A program made the position numbers and the translations under genes. DNA of 64,000 nucleotides from contig NZ_LFBU01000002.1 of the NCBI RefSeq assembly GCF_001045555.1, positions 682,001-746,000 of the forward strand, in the 5' to 3' direction. Position 1 is the stretch's first letter. Each line of letters starts with the position of its first letter. Origin of the DNA: Marinobacter subterrani (GTDB lineage Bacteria; Pseudomonadota; Gammaproteobacteria; Pseudomonadales; Oleiphilaceae). Shown here piece by piece: positions 26,884-35,932 of the stretch. The notes under the pieces were generated by a model. It was not told the origin of the DNA. It saw only the letters and a program-made list of their open reading frames with translations, and did not search any database.

Positions 26884-27543
26884 TTATCTTGGAAGTGTAA
26901 AAAGTGGGTGGTGACGGGCGAATAGCTGTTCGAATTCGTGTGCCCGTTGTTCAATATCGTCAGCACTGCCCCCAAACAGGCCGCCAACCACGGCGAGCAT
27001 GTCGGCACCGGCACGAATCAGGGGCTCTCCGTTTTCGGTGGTTACCCCGCCGATGGCCGTGAGGGGGCGGTTGAAGCGTTTCGCCTCGGTGAGCACTTCG
27101 GGCGATGCTGCCGGCGCCCCCGGTTTGGTTGATGAGGTGTAAAAACGCCCGAATGCGAGATAGTCGGCACCCTGTTCCAGCCCGGCCTGTGCCAGTGCAA
27201 GGTCGGCATGGCAGGTAATGCCGATGATGGCCTGCTCCCCGAGCAACCGGCGGGCTGCTGCCAGCGAGCCGTCGGTCTGTCCCAGGTGAACGCCCGCGGC
27301 CCCCACCCGTTTTGCCAGTTCCGGGTCATCATTGATCAGTAGTGGTACGCCGGCGTTCCGGCACGCAGCCTGAAGGTTGCTGGCCTGCGCTACCCGCTCG
27401 GCCATGGGGGCGGATTTTTCCCGGTATTGTACCATGACCGCCCCACCCCGCAGGGCTGCTTCAACCGATTCAATCAGCATGGCCGGTGGGGTCAACTGGC
27501 TATCGGTAATGGCGTACAGGCCCGGGCGAAGCCCTTTGCTCAT
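26884..27543 (-). CDS. thiE: Thiamine-phosphate synthase ThiE
   Basis: Couples hydroxymethylpyrimidine diphosphate and thiazole phosphate to thiamine phosphate. 219-aa TIM barrel with Tyr-Ala-Ile-Thr-Asp at the start, Gln-Tyr-Arg-Glu-Lys (pyrophosphate binding), Leu-Ile-Asn-Asp-Asp, Gly-Val-His-Leu-Gly-Gln and Ala-Ile-Gly-Gly-Val. I start at the ATG overlapping the thiD stop by four bases rather than at the upstream codon 27552. Substrate HMP-PP comes from the adjacent ThiD. Confidence 0.94.
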   Translation of the reverse strand: MSKGLRPGLYAITDSQLTPPAMLIESVEAALRGGAVMVQYREKSAPMAERVAQASNLQAACRNAGVPLLINDDPELAKRVGAAGVHLGQTDGSLAAARRLLGEQAIIGITCHADLALAQAGLEQGADYLAFGRFYTSSTKPGAPAASPEVLTEAKRFNRPLTAIGGVTTENGEPLIRAGADMLAVVGGLFGGSADDIEQRAHEFEQLFARHHPLFTLPR

Positions 27544-28304
27544 CGCTCCCACAGAATTCCCCGGTCTGGCACCGGCTGGCCTTTGCCAACGTCGAGTGCG
27601 TGAAGGATCGCGTGGTTGACGTAGTTCTGTGCCTGGGAAATGGCTGCCCGGGCCGACAGGCCCGAGGCCCGGCCTGCAGCAATGGCCGCTGCCAGCGTGC
27701 AGCCGGTGCCATGGTATTCGCCGCCAATTCGCTCAATCTCCCAGCGCATCGGCTCCGGGCTGTGATTGTAAAGCGTGTTGGTGATGTGGATGCCGGTGCC
27801 GTGGCCCCCGGTCGCAAGAACCGACTGGCAACCGGTTTTCAGCAGGTTTCCGGCTGCCTCATCGGGGTTGTCACTGTGTCCCAACAGGGCCAGTTCGACA
27901 CCGTTCGGGGTAATCATTTCGGCGAGGGGAAAGAGCCGCTCCTTCATGGCTTTGATCAGTTCATCGTCGGCCAGATCGCCACCACCGGCGGCCTTGATTA
28001 CCGGGTCGGTAATCAAGGGCAACCCCGGGTGTTCGCCGATGAAGTCCACCAGAGCCTCCACGACGGCTGCATTACCCAGGGCACCGGTCTTGATCGCGTG
28101 AATCGGGACATCGTCGGCGAGACACCGAAGCTGTTGGCGAATGAGTTCCGCCGATACTGCTTCGGCACCATATACATTCCGGGTGTCCTGAACGGTGAGG
28201 CAGGTAATAACCGGCAAGGGATGACAGCCCAATGAGGTGACTGCCTGTATGTCAGCCTGAATACCGGCACCGCCGGACGGATCGAGGCCGGAAAGAATCA
28301 GCAC
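27540..28304 (-). CDS. thiD: Hydroxymethylpyrimidine/phosphomethylpyrimidine kinase ThiD
   Basis: Ribokinase-fold kinase phosphorylating HMP and HMP-P in thiamine synthesis. About 254 aa. N-terminal Leu-Ser-Gly-Leu-Asp-Pro-Ser-Gly-Gly-Ala-Gly, Cys-Leu-Thr-Val-Gln near residue 40, and the anion-hole/base motif Gly-Thr-Gly-Cys-Thr-Leu-Ala-Ala-Ala-Ile near 213. The listed start is a GTG. The frame stays open upstream for nine codons that read Lys-Arg-Tyr-Thr-Arg-Pro-Gln, which looks family-like but has no ATG/GTG/TTG; only ATC is available. The exact N-terminus is therefore uncertain. Confidence 0.92.
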   Translation of the reverse strand: MLILSGLDPSGGAGIQADIQAVTSLGCHPLPVITCLTVQDTRNVYGAEAVSAELIRQQLRCLADDVPIHAIKTGALGNAAVVEALVDFIGEHPGLPLITDPVIKAAGGGDLADDELIKAMKERLFPLAEMITPNGVELALLGHSDNPDEAAGNLLKTGCQSVLATGGHGTGIHITNTLYNHSPEPMRWEIERIGGEYHGTGCTLAAAIAAGRASGLSARAAISQAQNYVNHAILHALDVGKGQPVPDRGILWER

Positions 28305-28339
28305 CTGGGGTCGGGTATAGCGTTTGATGGCTCAGCTCC

Positions 28340-28762
28340 TCAAAACGGTTTGACAACAGCCAGGACAACAACGGCCAGCAGGATCAGAACCGGCAGCTCA
28401 TTGAACCAGCGGTAGAATACGTGGCTTCGGGTATTTCGGTCGTCCCGGAACACTTTGACAAGATGCCCGCAATAGAAATGGTAAACGATCAGTACGGCCA
28501 CCAGTAACAGCTTGGCGTGCAGCCAGCCCTGGCTGAAATAGCCAGAGGCATTATAACTGATCAGCCACACCCCGAAGACAACCGTAGCAACCATCGAAGG
28601 CGTGGTAATGCCCCGGTAAAGCTTGCGCTCCATGATCTTGAACCGCTCTCGCCCGGGTTCATCCTCGCAGGCGGCGTGGTAGACGAACAGCCTGGGCAGA
28701 TAGAAGATCCCGGCAAACCAGCAAACCATGGAAATTATGTGGAAGGCTTTGACCCACAGCAT
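28340..28762 (-). CDS. hemJ: Protoporphyrinogen oxidase HemJ
   Basis: 140-aa integral membrane protein of the HemJ (UPF0093) family, converting protoporphyrinogen IX to protoporphyrin IX. Four hydrophobic helices. The conserved first-helix His (Lys-Ala-Phe-His-Ile-Ile) and Trp-Phe-Ala-Gly-Ile-Phe-Tyr-Leu-Pro-Arg-Leu-Phe-Val-Tyr-His are present, with His-Ala-Lys in helix three and Arg-Trp-Phe-Asn-Glu near the end. Nearby hemL makes the first heme precursor. It starts 3 bp after the CLC gene stop on the same strand, so the two are likely cotranscribed. Confidence 0.92.
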   Translation of the reverse strand: MLWVKAFHIISMVCWFAGIFYLPRLFVYHAACEDEPGRERFKIMERKLYRGITTPSMVATVVFGVWLISYNASGYFSQGWLHAKLLLVAVLIVYHFYCGHLVKVFRDDRNTRSHVFYRWFNELPVLILLAVVVLAVVKPF

Positions 28763-28765
28763 TCG

Positions 28766-30541
28766 TCAGCTCCGTCGGTATTGGTAATAACTTTCGATGT
28801 CGGATTTAAGCACCACACCATAAACCCGCTGGATCATGGGTGCCACGTGACGTTGTACGTACAGGGCCTCGGCATTGGTTGACTCGAATTCATTGAGGGC
28901 TTCCTCAAGGGTTGCCTGGTACTGGACCGGCGCAACGTCGCGGCGGTTGGCAGGGATGTCCATCAGGTCGATGGACTCCGGTGGAACAATCTCTTCTGCG
29001 GCTACCAGCTTTTCCGTGTCTTCCAGGTAGCGGGCGAGATCCACCGCCGGTAACAGGGCGGTGGGCCCGTTACTGCCCTCGACCAGCAGCCACTTGGGTT
29101 CGGATTTCAGCACTTTCCGGGCTTCCTCAACGGACAGATGTCGTTCGGTCCGCAAAATGCCGCGATCCATAATGGCTCCCACGGATACCCTGCGCAGGGC
29201 CTGGATCACCGGTGAATTCTGATAGCTCAGTCCCTGATTCTTGAGGATGGTCAGAAACAGCGATTTTTTCCGGAACGCTTCGCTGGTTACCAGGCTTGAG
29301 GTAGTGATAATCAACATACCCGGAAGGATGATATTGGGGTTGCGGGTCAGCTCCATAAGCGCCATCAGGGCGGCCAGTGGCGCCTGCAGGACCGCGCCCA
29401 TCATGGCACCCATTCCCAGCATCGCGTAGAAGCCAACGGAAGAGGCGTGCTCAGGCATGATCTGGGCTCCGACCAGGCCCATGGCGCCGCCCAGGGTTGC
29501 CCCCATGAACAGTGTCGGGCCAATAACGCCGCTGGGCATGCCCAGTCCGATCGACAGCGAGGTGATGACCAGCTTGGCAATGCCCACGCCCAGCAGTAAC
29601 CAGAACCCGAGCTGGCCATTGATGGTTTCGTTTACCGTGTCGTAGCCGATCCCCATGGTTTCGGGAACCAGAACAGCGAACGGCATCATCAGAACGCCGG
29701 CGATGGTGATGCGCAGAAGGACCGGCCGGTGGTTGTGTTTGCCCATGGCATCCACCAGGTGAATAAACAGGGCTGCGGCAATACCGATACTGACTGCAAT
29801 CACCAGAATCCAGGGAACTTCCAACAGGGAGTTCATGGTCAGGGCGGGCACACTGAAAGCGGGCTCGGTGCCGTACACCGCCTGGGTGACAATGGCGGCG
29901 CTGACCGCCGCCAGTATGATGGGGGTGAAGCCGGCAATGGTGTACTCCATCATCACCACCTCCATGGAGAAGAGGACACCGGAGATGGGCGTATTGAATG
30001 ATGCCGATATTGCCGCTGCGCAGCCGCAGGCAACCAGGGTCCGGATACTGTTGTTGGGTAGCCGCATCCACTGGCCCATCAGGCTGGAGAACGCCGCCCC
30101 CAAATGCACCGCCGGCCCCTCCCGGCCTGCCGACTGGCCGCTGACAACCGTGGCCACACCGGAGATGAACTGCACGATGGCGCTGCGGACGGAAATATAG
30201 CCCTGGTGATAGTTGAGCCGTTCCATGACATGGACAATGCCCACCTTGCGGTCATGGGTGGCCAGTCGGTGGAACATCCAGCCCAGTCCAAGAGCGCCGG
30301 CCAGCGGAAGCAGGGCGCGGGTCAGCAGGTTCAGTTCCTCGAACGACTCAAAGCCTTCGCCCGGAAGGAAATGTTCAAGGGGCCATTCGATGGCCAGTCG
30401 GAAGGCCAGGATTACGCCGCCCGTGATCAGGCCCGATAACAGGCCGAGCACCGCCAGTTGCGGCAATGCGTCCACTCCGGAGAGTCTGCGCCGGAATACG
30501 GGGATCAGGTTCTCGGTAATCTGGTGCCAGATTTTCTGCAT
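28766..30541 (-). CDS. CLC-family chloride channel/transporter with CBS domains
   Basis: 591 aa: a CLC membrane core (about 25-435) and a C-terminal cytoplasmic CBS pair (about 450-585). The selectivity/gating motif Gly-Arg-Glu-Gly-Pro has the gating glutamate, and Gly-Met-Pro-Ser-Gly-Val-Ile-Gly-Pro matches the third CLC signature. The first signature, normally Gly-Ser-Gly-Ile-Pro with the chloride-coordinating Ser, reads Lys-Val-Gly-Ile-Val. Whether it is a channel or an H+/Cl- antiporter cannot be decided; an internal 'proton glutamate' is not obvious. It lies upstream of hemJ and diverges from argC. Confidence 0.9.
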   Translation of the reverse strand: MQKIWHQITENLIPVFRRRLSGVDALPQLAVLGLLSGLITGGVILAFRLAIEWPLEHFLPGEGFESFEELNLLTRALLPLAGALGLGWMFHRLATHDRKVGIVHVMERLNYHQGYISVRSAIVQFISGVATVVSGQSAGREGPAVHLGAAFSSLMGQWMRLPNNSIRTLVACGCAAAISASFNTPISGVLFSMEVVMMEYTIAGFTPIILAAVSAAIVTQAVYGTEPAFSVPALTMNSLLEVPWILVIAVSIGIAAALFIHLVDAMGKHNHRPVLLRITIAGVLMMPFAVLVPETMGIGYDTVNETINGQLGFWLLLGVGIAKLVITSLSIGLGMPSGVIGPTLFMGATLGGAMGLVGAQIMPEHASSVGFYAMLGMGAMMGAVLQAPLAALMALMELTRNPNIILPGMLIITTSSLVTSEAFRKKSLFLTILKNQGLSYQNSPVIQALRRVSVGAIMDRGILRTERHLSVEEARKVLKSEPKWLLVEGSNGPTALLPAVDLARYLEDTEKLVAAEEIVPPESIDLMDIPANRRDVAPVQYQATLEEALNEFESTNAEALYVQRHVAPMIQRVYGVVLKSDIESYYQYRRS

Positions 30542-30695
30542 GAGGCAGGGGTTCCGGTGAAAATGGGCAGACCGTCAGAAAGTTTCTGACAACATTGTAA
30601 CGGTCGCCCAGAGGGCTGCAATAAGTCATTGGTTTATCATGGTAGACTACGCAGTCAATCCTCAAAATCGTGATACGACGTCGCTGGAGAGAAAG

Positions 30696-31733
30696 GTGGT
30701 TAAAGTAGGCATCGTTGGTGGCACCGGATACACCGGTGTGGAGCTGCTGAGAATCCTCGCGGTTCACCCTGAAGTTTCTGTCCGTTGCATTACCTCACGC
30801 TCGGAGGCGGGCGTGCCGGTGGCGGACATGTACTCCAATTTGCGTGGGCATTACGATCTGGCGTTTTCCGAGCCCGATGCCGGCGTGCTGGCGGACTGCG
30901 ATCTGGTTTTCTTTGCAACGCCCCACGGAGTCGCCATGAGAATGGTGCCAGACCTGATTGCCGCAGGTGTGCGTGTGGTCGATCTTTCTGCCGATTTCCG
31001 GCTGAAAGACCTGGACGTCTGGGCGAACTGGTACGGCATGCCGCACGAGAGCCCGGAGTGGGCTGAGAAAGCAGTCTACGGGCTGCCGGAAGTGGTCCGC
31101 GATGAAATCCGTGGTGCACAACTGGTGGCAAACCCGGGCTGTTACCCGACGGCTGTTCAACTGGGTTTTCTGCCGCTGCTTGAACATGGCCTGGTGGACC
31201 CCGCGCGACTGATCGCGGATGCGAAGTCCGGAGCCAGCGGTGCTGGCCGGCAAGGCAGCATCGGCATGTTGCACGGCGAGATTGGGGAGAGCTTCAAGGC
31301 GTATGGCGCGTCAGGCCATCGGCATTTGCCCGAGATCCGACAGGGCCTTGCCAATGCAGCCGGCGGCAAGGTGGGCGTGACCTTCGTGCCCCACCTGATC
31401 CCGATGATCCGGGGGATTGAGGCCACGCTTTATGCGGAACTGAAAGATCCGGCGGACTTCGACCGGCTGCAGGCACTTTTCGAAGAGCGGTACGAAGCCG
31501 AGCCGTTCGTGGATGTGATGCCCTTTGGCAGTCACCCGGAAACGCGGAGCGTGAGGGGAGCAAACCAGTGTCGGATGGCTCTGCATCGCCAGGAGCAGAG
31601 CAACATTGTTATTGTCACGTCGGTGATCGATAACCTGGTCAAGGGCGCTGCCGGGCAAGCGGTTCAGAATATGAATATCATGTTCGGGCTGAAAGAAACC
31701 ATGGGCCTTGACGCGCCGGCACTTCTGCCGTGA
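30696..31733 (+). CDS. argC: N-acetyl-gamma-glutamyl-phosphate reductase ArgC
   Basis: NADPH-dependent reduction of N-acetylglutamyl phosphate in arginine synthesis. Opens with the Rossmann motif Gly-Gly-Thr-Gly-Tyr-Thr-Gly; catalytic Cys in Asn-Pro-Gly-Cys-Tyr-Pro-Thr near residue 148; conserved His near Pro-His-Leu-Ile-Pro-Met. I place the start at the GTG at 30696 (345 aa, the normal length), with GGAGAG upstream; the frame is open 19 codons further but that stretch is not family-like. erpA and anmK follow, as in Pseudomonas, with two extra genes inserted between. Confidence 0.95.
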   Translation: MVKVGIVGGTGYTGVELLRILAVHPEVSVRCITSRSEAGVPVADMYSNLRGHYDLAFSEPDAGVLADCDLVFFATPHGVAMRMVPDLIAAGVRVVDLSADFRLKDLDVWANWYGMPHESPEWAEKAVYGLPEVVRDEIRGAQLVANPGCYPTAVQLGFLPLLEHGLVDPARLIADAKSGASGAGRQGSIGMLHGEIGESFKAYGASGHRHLPEIRQGLANAAGGKVGVTFVPHLIPMIRGIEATLYAELKDPADFDRLQALFEERYEAEPFVDVMPFGSHPETRSVRGANQCRMALHRQEQSNIVIVTSVIDNLVKGAAGQAVQNMNIMFGLKETMGLDAPALLP

Positions 31734-31749
31734 TGCCGAAGGAAACATT

Positions 31750-32490
31750 GTGAGCAAGCACAGAAAACCGGCCCAGGAATATGTTGTCATCCCGCACCGG
31801 CCCGGGTACCGCCTGCGCAGAACAGCGATCCTGCTGGTTTTCACCATTGTAGCAGCGGTCGCCGGGTATGCCGCCGGCCTGGCGCAGAACGGGTTCCGCT
31901 TTTCCAGCGCGGAACAGTCGAACCAGCTGCTGGAGAAGGAAGTCGAGACCCTCCGGACGGATTTCCGTGAAGCCCGGCAGCAGCTTGTCAATCTCGAACG
32001 CGGGCAGGTTATCGATGAGCAGGCACTGAACCAGGCCCGCAAAACCATTGTTGACCTGGAAACCCGTATTGCGTCACTGCAGTCCGACCTGACCTTCTAT
32101 AAGAATATCATGGCGCCCTCTGAGGCTAGCAAGGGTTTGCAGGTTGACAACTTTACGTTGGCTCCCAGCCCAGGCCGGGGAGCGTATGATTTCAAGCTGG
32201 TTCTGACACAGGTTGGCAATAACAAGAGCTACATCTCCGGTGTGGTGGCGGTCAATGTCATCGGCCTGCGTGACGAGGAAAAGGAGGTAATTGCCCTGCG
32301 GGACCTTTCTGAGCAAATTGAGGATCTGGGAGTGAAATTCCGTTTCCGGTATTTTCAGGATGTTGAAGGAACGCTTTCCTTGCCGGAAGATTTTCAGCCG
32401 ATCGAGATTCAAGTGGTCGCACAGGCTGAGGGGCGGAAGTCGTCGCAGGCGGAGCGTACCTTTAACTGGGATGAATTAACGGAGAACTGA
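31750..32490 (+). CDS. Membrane-anchored coiled-coil protein (DUF6776-like)
   Basis: 246 aa from a GTG (31750) preceded by AAGGA. Short basic cytoplasmic end, one transmembrane helix (about 24-44), a coiled coil about 55-115 (Leu-Leu-Glu-Lys-Glu-Val-Glu-Thr-Leu...), and a C-terminal periplasmic domain of about 120 residues that looks beta-rich. The family match to DUF6776 is from memory. It is one base from the following bactofilin gene, so a common function at the membrane (anchoring or positioning a bactofilin filament) is a fair inference. Confidence 0.8.
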   Translation: MSKHRKPAQEYVVIPHRPGYRLRRTAILLVFTIVAAVAGYAAGLAQNGFRFSSAEQSNQLLEKEVETLRTDFREARQQLVNLERGQVIDEQALNQARKTIVDLETRIASLQSDLTFYKNIMAPSEASKGLQVDNFTLAPSPGRGAYDFKLVLTQVGNNKSYISGVVAVNVIGLRDEEKEVIALRDLSEQIEDLGVKFRFRYFQDVEGTLSLPEDFQPIEIQVVAQAEGRKSSQAERTFNWDELTEN

Positions 32491-32491
32491 C

Positions 32492-32989
32492 ATGCTTGGC
32501 AAGAAAAAGCAGAAGCAGAAGCCGAGGAGGCCTTCTGGCCATTTTGATACTCTGGTGTCCTCCCGTACAGCCATCGAGGGGGATGTTCACTTTTCAGGTG
32601 GTTTACATGTAGACGGGCGTATTATCGGCAAGGTGATTGCCGATGAAGGAGCAGATGCGGTGCTCCGGGTTTCGGAAGTTGGTGAAGTCACCGGCGATAT
32701 CAATGCGCCCCATGTGATCATCAATGGTACGGTAAACGGCGATGTCTACGCCTCGGCCCATCTTGAACTTGCAGAGAAAGCCGCGATAAATGGCAACGTG
32801 TATTACAACCTCATCGAAATGGCGATGGGGGCATCGGTCAACGGAAACCTGGTGCACCAGAGGGATCCGGTCGGGTTGCTCGGTAAACAGGATGATCCCT
32901 CCACCCTGCAATTGCAGCAAGGAGACGGCGGTACTGGCAAGCCCGTCGAATCAGATGAAGGGGCGGGCGATGGTGGAAAGTCCGAATAG
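32492..32989 (+). CDS. Bactofilin (polymer-forming cytoskeletal protein)
   Basis: 165 aa. Residues about 20-125 form the bactofilin core, a right-handed beta-helix seen as repeats of Ile-Glu-Gly-Asp-Val, Val-Asp-Gly-Arg-Ile, Val-Thr-Gly-Asp-Ile, Val-Asn-Gly-Asp-Val, Ile-Asn-Gly-Asn-Val and Val-Asn-Gly-Asn-Leu. The N-terminus is short and very basic (Lys-Lys-Lys-Gln-Lys-Gln-Lys), and the C-terminus is Gly/Asp-rich and disordered. Bactofilins polymerise without nucleotides and recruit cell-wall or stalk proteins. It follows the coiled-coil membrane gene by one base. Confidence 0.92.
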   Translation: MLGKKKQKQKPRRPSGHFDTLVSSRTAIEGDVHFSGGLHVDGRIIGKVIADEGADAVLRVSEVGEVTGDINAPHVIINGTVNGDVYASAHLELAEKAAINGNVYYNLIEMAMGASVNGNLVHQRDPVGLLGKQDDPSTLQLQQGDGGTGKPVESDEGAGDGGKSE

Positions 32990-33052
32990 TTGATTGTTTT
33001 AGTCAGGAATACCATAATCCCCTGACTTGCCAGCGAACATCCGGAGGCGAAC

Positions 33053-33406
33053 TTGAGTGCAGTTCAGCAACAAATGGCCACACCACTGTTCTTCAGCGAC
33101 AGTGCCGTTGCCAAGGTGCGTGAGTTAATCGAGGAAGAGGGTAACTCCGGACTCAAACTCCGTGTCTTTGTGACGGGGGGCGGCTGCTCCGGGTTCCAGT
33201 ACGGTTTTTCATTCGATGAGGATCAGGATGAAGAAGATACCGTCATCGAGCGCGACGGCGTTTACCTTCTGGTGGATCCGATGAGCTATCAGTATCTCGT
33301 TGGTGCCACTGTTGACTATCAGGAAGGTCTCCAGGGCTCCCAGTTCATCGTCCAGAACCCCAATGCCAGCTCAACCTGCGGATGCGGCAGCTCTTTCTCA
33401 ATTTGA
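33053..33406 (+). CDS. erpA: Iron-sulfur cluster insertion protein ErpA
   Basis: A-type Fe-S carrier delivering clusters to enzymes such as IspG/IspH. 117 aa. The three ligand cysteines are Cys45 (Gly-Gly-Cys-Ser-Gly-Phe) and Cys109/Cys111 (Cys-Gly-Cys-Gly-Ser-Ser near the C-terminus), matching E. coli ErpA. Start is TTG at 33053 with a strong GGAGG upstream; no upstream ATG is available. anmK is convergent after 13 bp. Confidence 0.95.
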   Translation: MSAVQQQMATPLFFSDSAVAKVRELIEEEGNSGLKLRVFVTGGGCSGFQYGFSFDEDQDEEDTVIERDGVYLLVDPMSYQYLVGATVDYQEGLQGSQFIVQNPNASSTCGCGSSFSI

Positions 33407-33419
33407 TTCCCTGCCGCCC

Positions 33420-34517
33420 TCAGGCCGGGTAAATGGCCCCGAGAATCCTCGGGCCAGAAGCCCCGGTCACTTCCGGCAGGTTGCCTGGCATGCCTTCTAT
33501 TGCCTGTTTCGCCAGCCAGGCAAAGGCCACCGGCTCAACCAGTTGTGGGTCCAACCCCAGCTCTGAGGTCAGCAATATACGGGCCTCGGGCAGGGCCCTC
33601 TCAAGCTCCGCCATTAATACCGGATTTCTTGCCCCGCCTCCGCATGCATAAATCCGTACGTCTCGGGGCCGGGGCAACTGACTCACCAGGCTCTCCACCG
33701 TCAGTTGTAACAGCGTCCGTTGAATGTCCTCCGCTGGAATCTCGGGATGGCGGCTCACCTGCATCTTTACCCAATCCAGGTTGAACCTTTCCTTGCCCGT
33801 GCTTTTCGGCGGTTTTCTCGAAAAGTAGGCATCCGAGAGCATGTCGCTGAGCAAGTCGTGATTCACCGTGCCTTCGCTGGCCCAGTGGCCGTCACTGTCA
33901 AAGGGGAGGCCGGTCTGGTCCAGGCACCAGGCATCCATCAGGGCATTGGCCGGCCCGGTGTCAAAGCCGGTTACCGGGTTAATGCCATTAGACGGGATCC
34001 AGCTTATGTTTGCGATGCCCCCGAGATTCAGTATGCACCGGTCCTCGGTATCTGAGCTGAAAAAGGCTTTATGGAATGCCGGTACCAGCGGTGCTCCCTG
34101 CCCCCCGGCCGCCATGTCCCTTCGCCGGAAGTCGGCAACGGTGGTAATGCCGGTAGTTTCGGAAATAACCGAGGGGTTGCCGATCTGGATCGTGAAGGGC
34201 GCCGCTCCGGTAGGCTGGTGGCGCAGCGTCTGACCATGACTTCCGATGGCGCGGATGGCCGATATCGGGAGGTCGGAATGCCGGATGACTTCCGCTGCGG
34301 CTTGCGCGAACAGTGTGCCGGCCAGGGTGTCCAACTCGCCGATTTCATCGGGGGCTGCATGGTTCTGGCTTGCTGCGAGGAGTCTGTGCCGGAACTCGTC
34401 GGGATAGGGTAAGGTGTGGGATGCGTGAATCTGGGTGGAGTTGCCCTGGAAGGACACCAGCACGGCATCAATACCGTCCATGCTGGTGCCCGACATCAAA
34501 CCGATCCAGGCGTCCAT
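33420..34517 (-). CDS. anmK: Anhydro-N-acetylmuramic acid kinase AnmK
   Basis: Phosphorylates and opens 1,6-anhydro-MurNAc during peptidoglycan recycling. 365 aa. Family marks: N-terminal Gly-Leu-Met-Ser-Gly-Thr-Ser-Met-Asp-Gly-Ile-Asp, Gly-Ser-His-Gly-Gln-Thr near residue 93, Leu-Asn-Leu-Gly-Gly-Ile-Ala-Asn near 165, Phe-Asp-Thr-Gly-Pro-Ala-Asn-Ala with the catalytic Asp, and Cys-Gly-Gly-Gly-Ala-Arg-Asn near 310. It starts 5 bp after the M23 endopeptidase gene stop, so hydrolysis and recycling genes are one unit. Confidence 0.95.
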   Translation of the reverse strand: MDAWIGLMSGTSMDGIDAVLVSFQGNSTQIHASHTLPYPDEFRHRLLAASQNHAAPDEIGELDTLAGTLFAQAAAEVIRHSDLPISAIRAIGSHGQTLRHQPTGAAPFTIQIGNPSVISETTGITTVADFRRRDMAAGGQGAPLVPAFHKAFFSSDTEDRCILNLGGIANISWIPSNGINPVTGFDTGPANALMDAWCLDQTGLPFDSDGHWASEGTVNHDLLSDMLSDAYFSRKPPKSTGKERFNLDWVKMQVSRHPEIPAEDIQRTLLQLTVESLVSQLPRPRDVRIYACGGGARNPVLMAELERALPEARILLTSELGLDPQLVEPVAFAWLAKQAIEGMPGNLPEVTGASGPRILGAIYPA

Positions 34518-34522
34518 GGTTT

Positions 34523-35932
34523 TCAGTCGTCTGTAGCGAGGGCGAGTTGCTGGTGGCTCTCGCTGAGTACATCAAATTGTGCGATTCGTTGCTCGGTGAC
34601 CTGTTTGAACCTTGCCATCTCGGACGAGGGAACAGGTTTGGCATCGGGCAATTTCACGGTGCGTGAGTTGCGCGGTGCGCCGTTCAATCTGAATTCATAA
34701 TGCAGGTGGGGGCCGGTTACCATGCCGGAGGAGCCAACATAGCCGATGGTCTCGCTCTGCTTCACCCGGGTGCCGTTTTTAATACCCTTGCCAATCCGGC
34801 TCATGTGGGCGTAGAGCGTTGTAATGTTGTCGCCGTGCTTCAGGACAACCGTGCGGCCGTAACCGCCTTTCCATCCGGCAAAAATCACGCGCCCCGCGCC
34901 TGCCGCCTTGATGGGCGTTCCGGGAGGCGCACCATAATCCGTGCCTTCGTGGGGACGAACCACATCCAGAACAGGGTGGCGTCTCTGGAGATTGAAAGGC
35001 GACGATACGCGCGCATTGATGGGTGTGCGCAGGAAAGCCTTGCGCATGCTCTTGCCATCGGGGGTGTAATAGTCGCTGTCGCCATTACTGTCGGTATAGA
35101 GTAACGCGATGTTCTCTTCACCACGGTTCACGAACCTGGCGGACAGGATGCGGCCGGTGCCGAACTTTTCGCCATCCAGGTAGAGTTCTTCGTAAACCAC
35201 TTCAAACTGGTCGCCCTTGCGAACGTCGTAAACGAAATCGATTTCCCATCCGAAGATGCCGGCCAGTTCCATGGTAAGCTGATCATTAAGCCCTGCTTCC
35301 CTGGCTGCAACGTAAAGGGAACCATCAATAGTCCCCGAAGCGAACGCCGGGCGCGCTTCGGGCTTGCGAACTTCAGTGTCGCCGGTGAAGCTGTCGCCGG
35401 CCTTGCTGATCTTCAGTGTCTCCAGCCGGTTGCGCTGAAGCTCAACTCCCGCCAGGGCACCGTCTTCGGTGGTGGCGAACCGGATGGTTTCACCTGCGTA
35501 AAGCTTCTCCAGTTTTTTGGCTTCTCCGTCACCGTGGATTACTGACAGCATGGTGCCGTCATTGAATCCGGCTTTCTTGAACAGCGAAGACAGGGTGTCG
35601 CCGGACTTGATGTCAAAGGTTTGCCATTCCAGTTGCGGTTTTGCGGGCTTTGCCGCGATTGCAGGTTCTGCGAGACTGACTTCCTGGGAGGGCAGGGCTC
35701 CGGAGCCGGTCTCAGCCGATTCCGGCGGAACTTCCTTTGACGGCGAAGCCGGTTCCGCTGGCTGCAGCGGAGTGGCACCTGTTTGTGAGACGGTGCCCTG
35801 CTCCAGATCCAGAGCATACGACATCCGTTTGGCCTCAACATTGCTACTGGGGCTCATAAGAACAGTGGCGGTCACAATGACGGTCGCCGCAGCAGCAATG
35901 GTAATATGTGTTTTCGGAAACATTTTAAGCAC
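34523..35932 (-). CDS. M23 family peptidoglycan DD-endopeptidase (MepM/OapA-like)
   Basis: 469 aa. Signal anchor at 8-27; a Pro/Glu-rich linker to about 95; a LysM-like/OapA domain (Phe-Asp-Ile-Lys-Ser-Gly-Asp-Thr-Leu-Ser-Ser-Leu) near 105; a second domain; and the LytM zinc peptidase at about 310-420. The metal-site motifs are His-Glu-Gly-Thr-Asp-Tyr-Gly near 329 and His-Leu-His-Tyr-Glu-Phe near 410. It cuts peptide cross-links to allow wall expansion, at the periplasmic face. Divergent from tyrS across 303 bp. Confidence 0.92.
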   Translation of the reverse strand: MLKMFPKTHITIAAAATVIVTATVLMSPSSNVEAKRMSYALDLEQGTVSQTGATPLQPAEPASPSKEVPPESAETGSGALPSQEVSLAEPAIAAKPAKPQLEWQTFDIKSGDTLSSLFKKAGFNDGTMLSVIHGDGEAKKLEKLYAGETIRFATTEDGALAGVELQRNRLETLKISKAGDSFTGDTEVRKPEARPAFASGTIDGSLYVAAREAGLNDQLTMELAGIFGWEIDFVYDVRKGDQFEVVYEELYLDGEKFGTGRILSARFVNRGEENIALLYTDSNGDSDYYTPDGKSMRKAFLRTPINARVSSPFNLQRRHPVLDVVRPHEGTDYGAPPGTPIKAAGAGRVIFAGWKGGYGRTVVLKHGDNITTLYAHMSRIGKGIKNGTRVKQSETIGYVGSSGMVTGPHLHYEFRLNGAPRNSRTVKLPDAKPVPSSEMARFKQVTEQRIAQFDVLSESHQQLALATDD

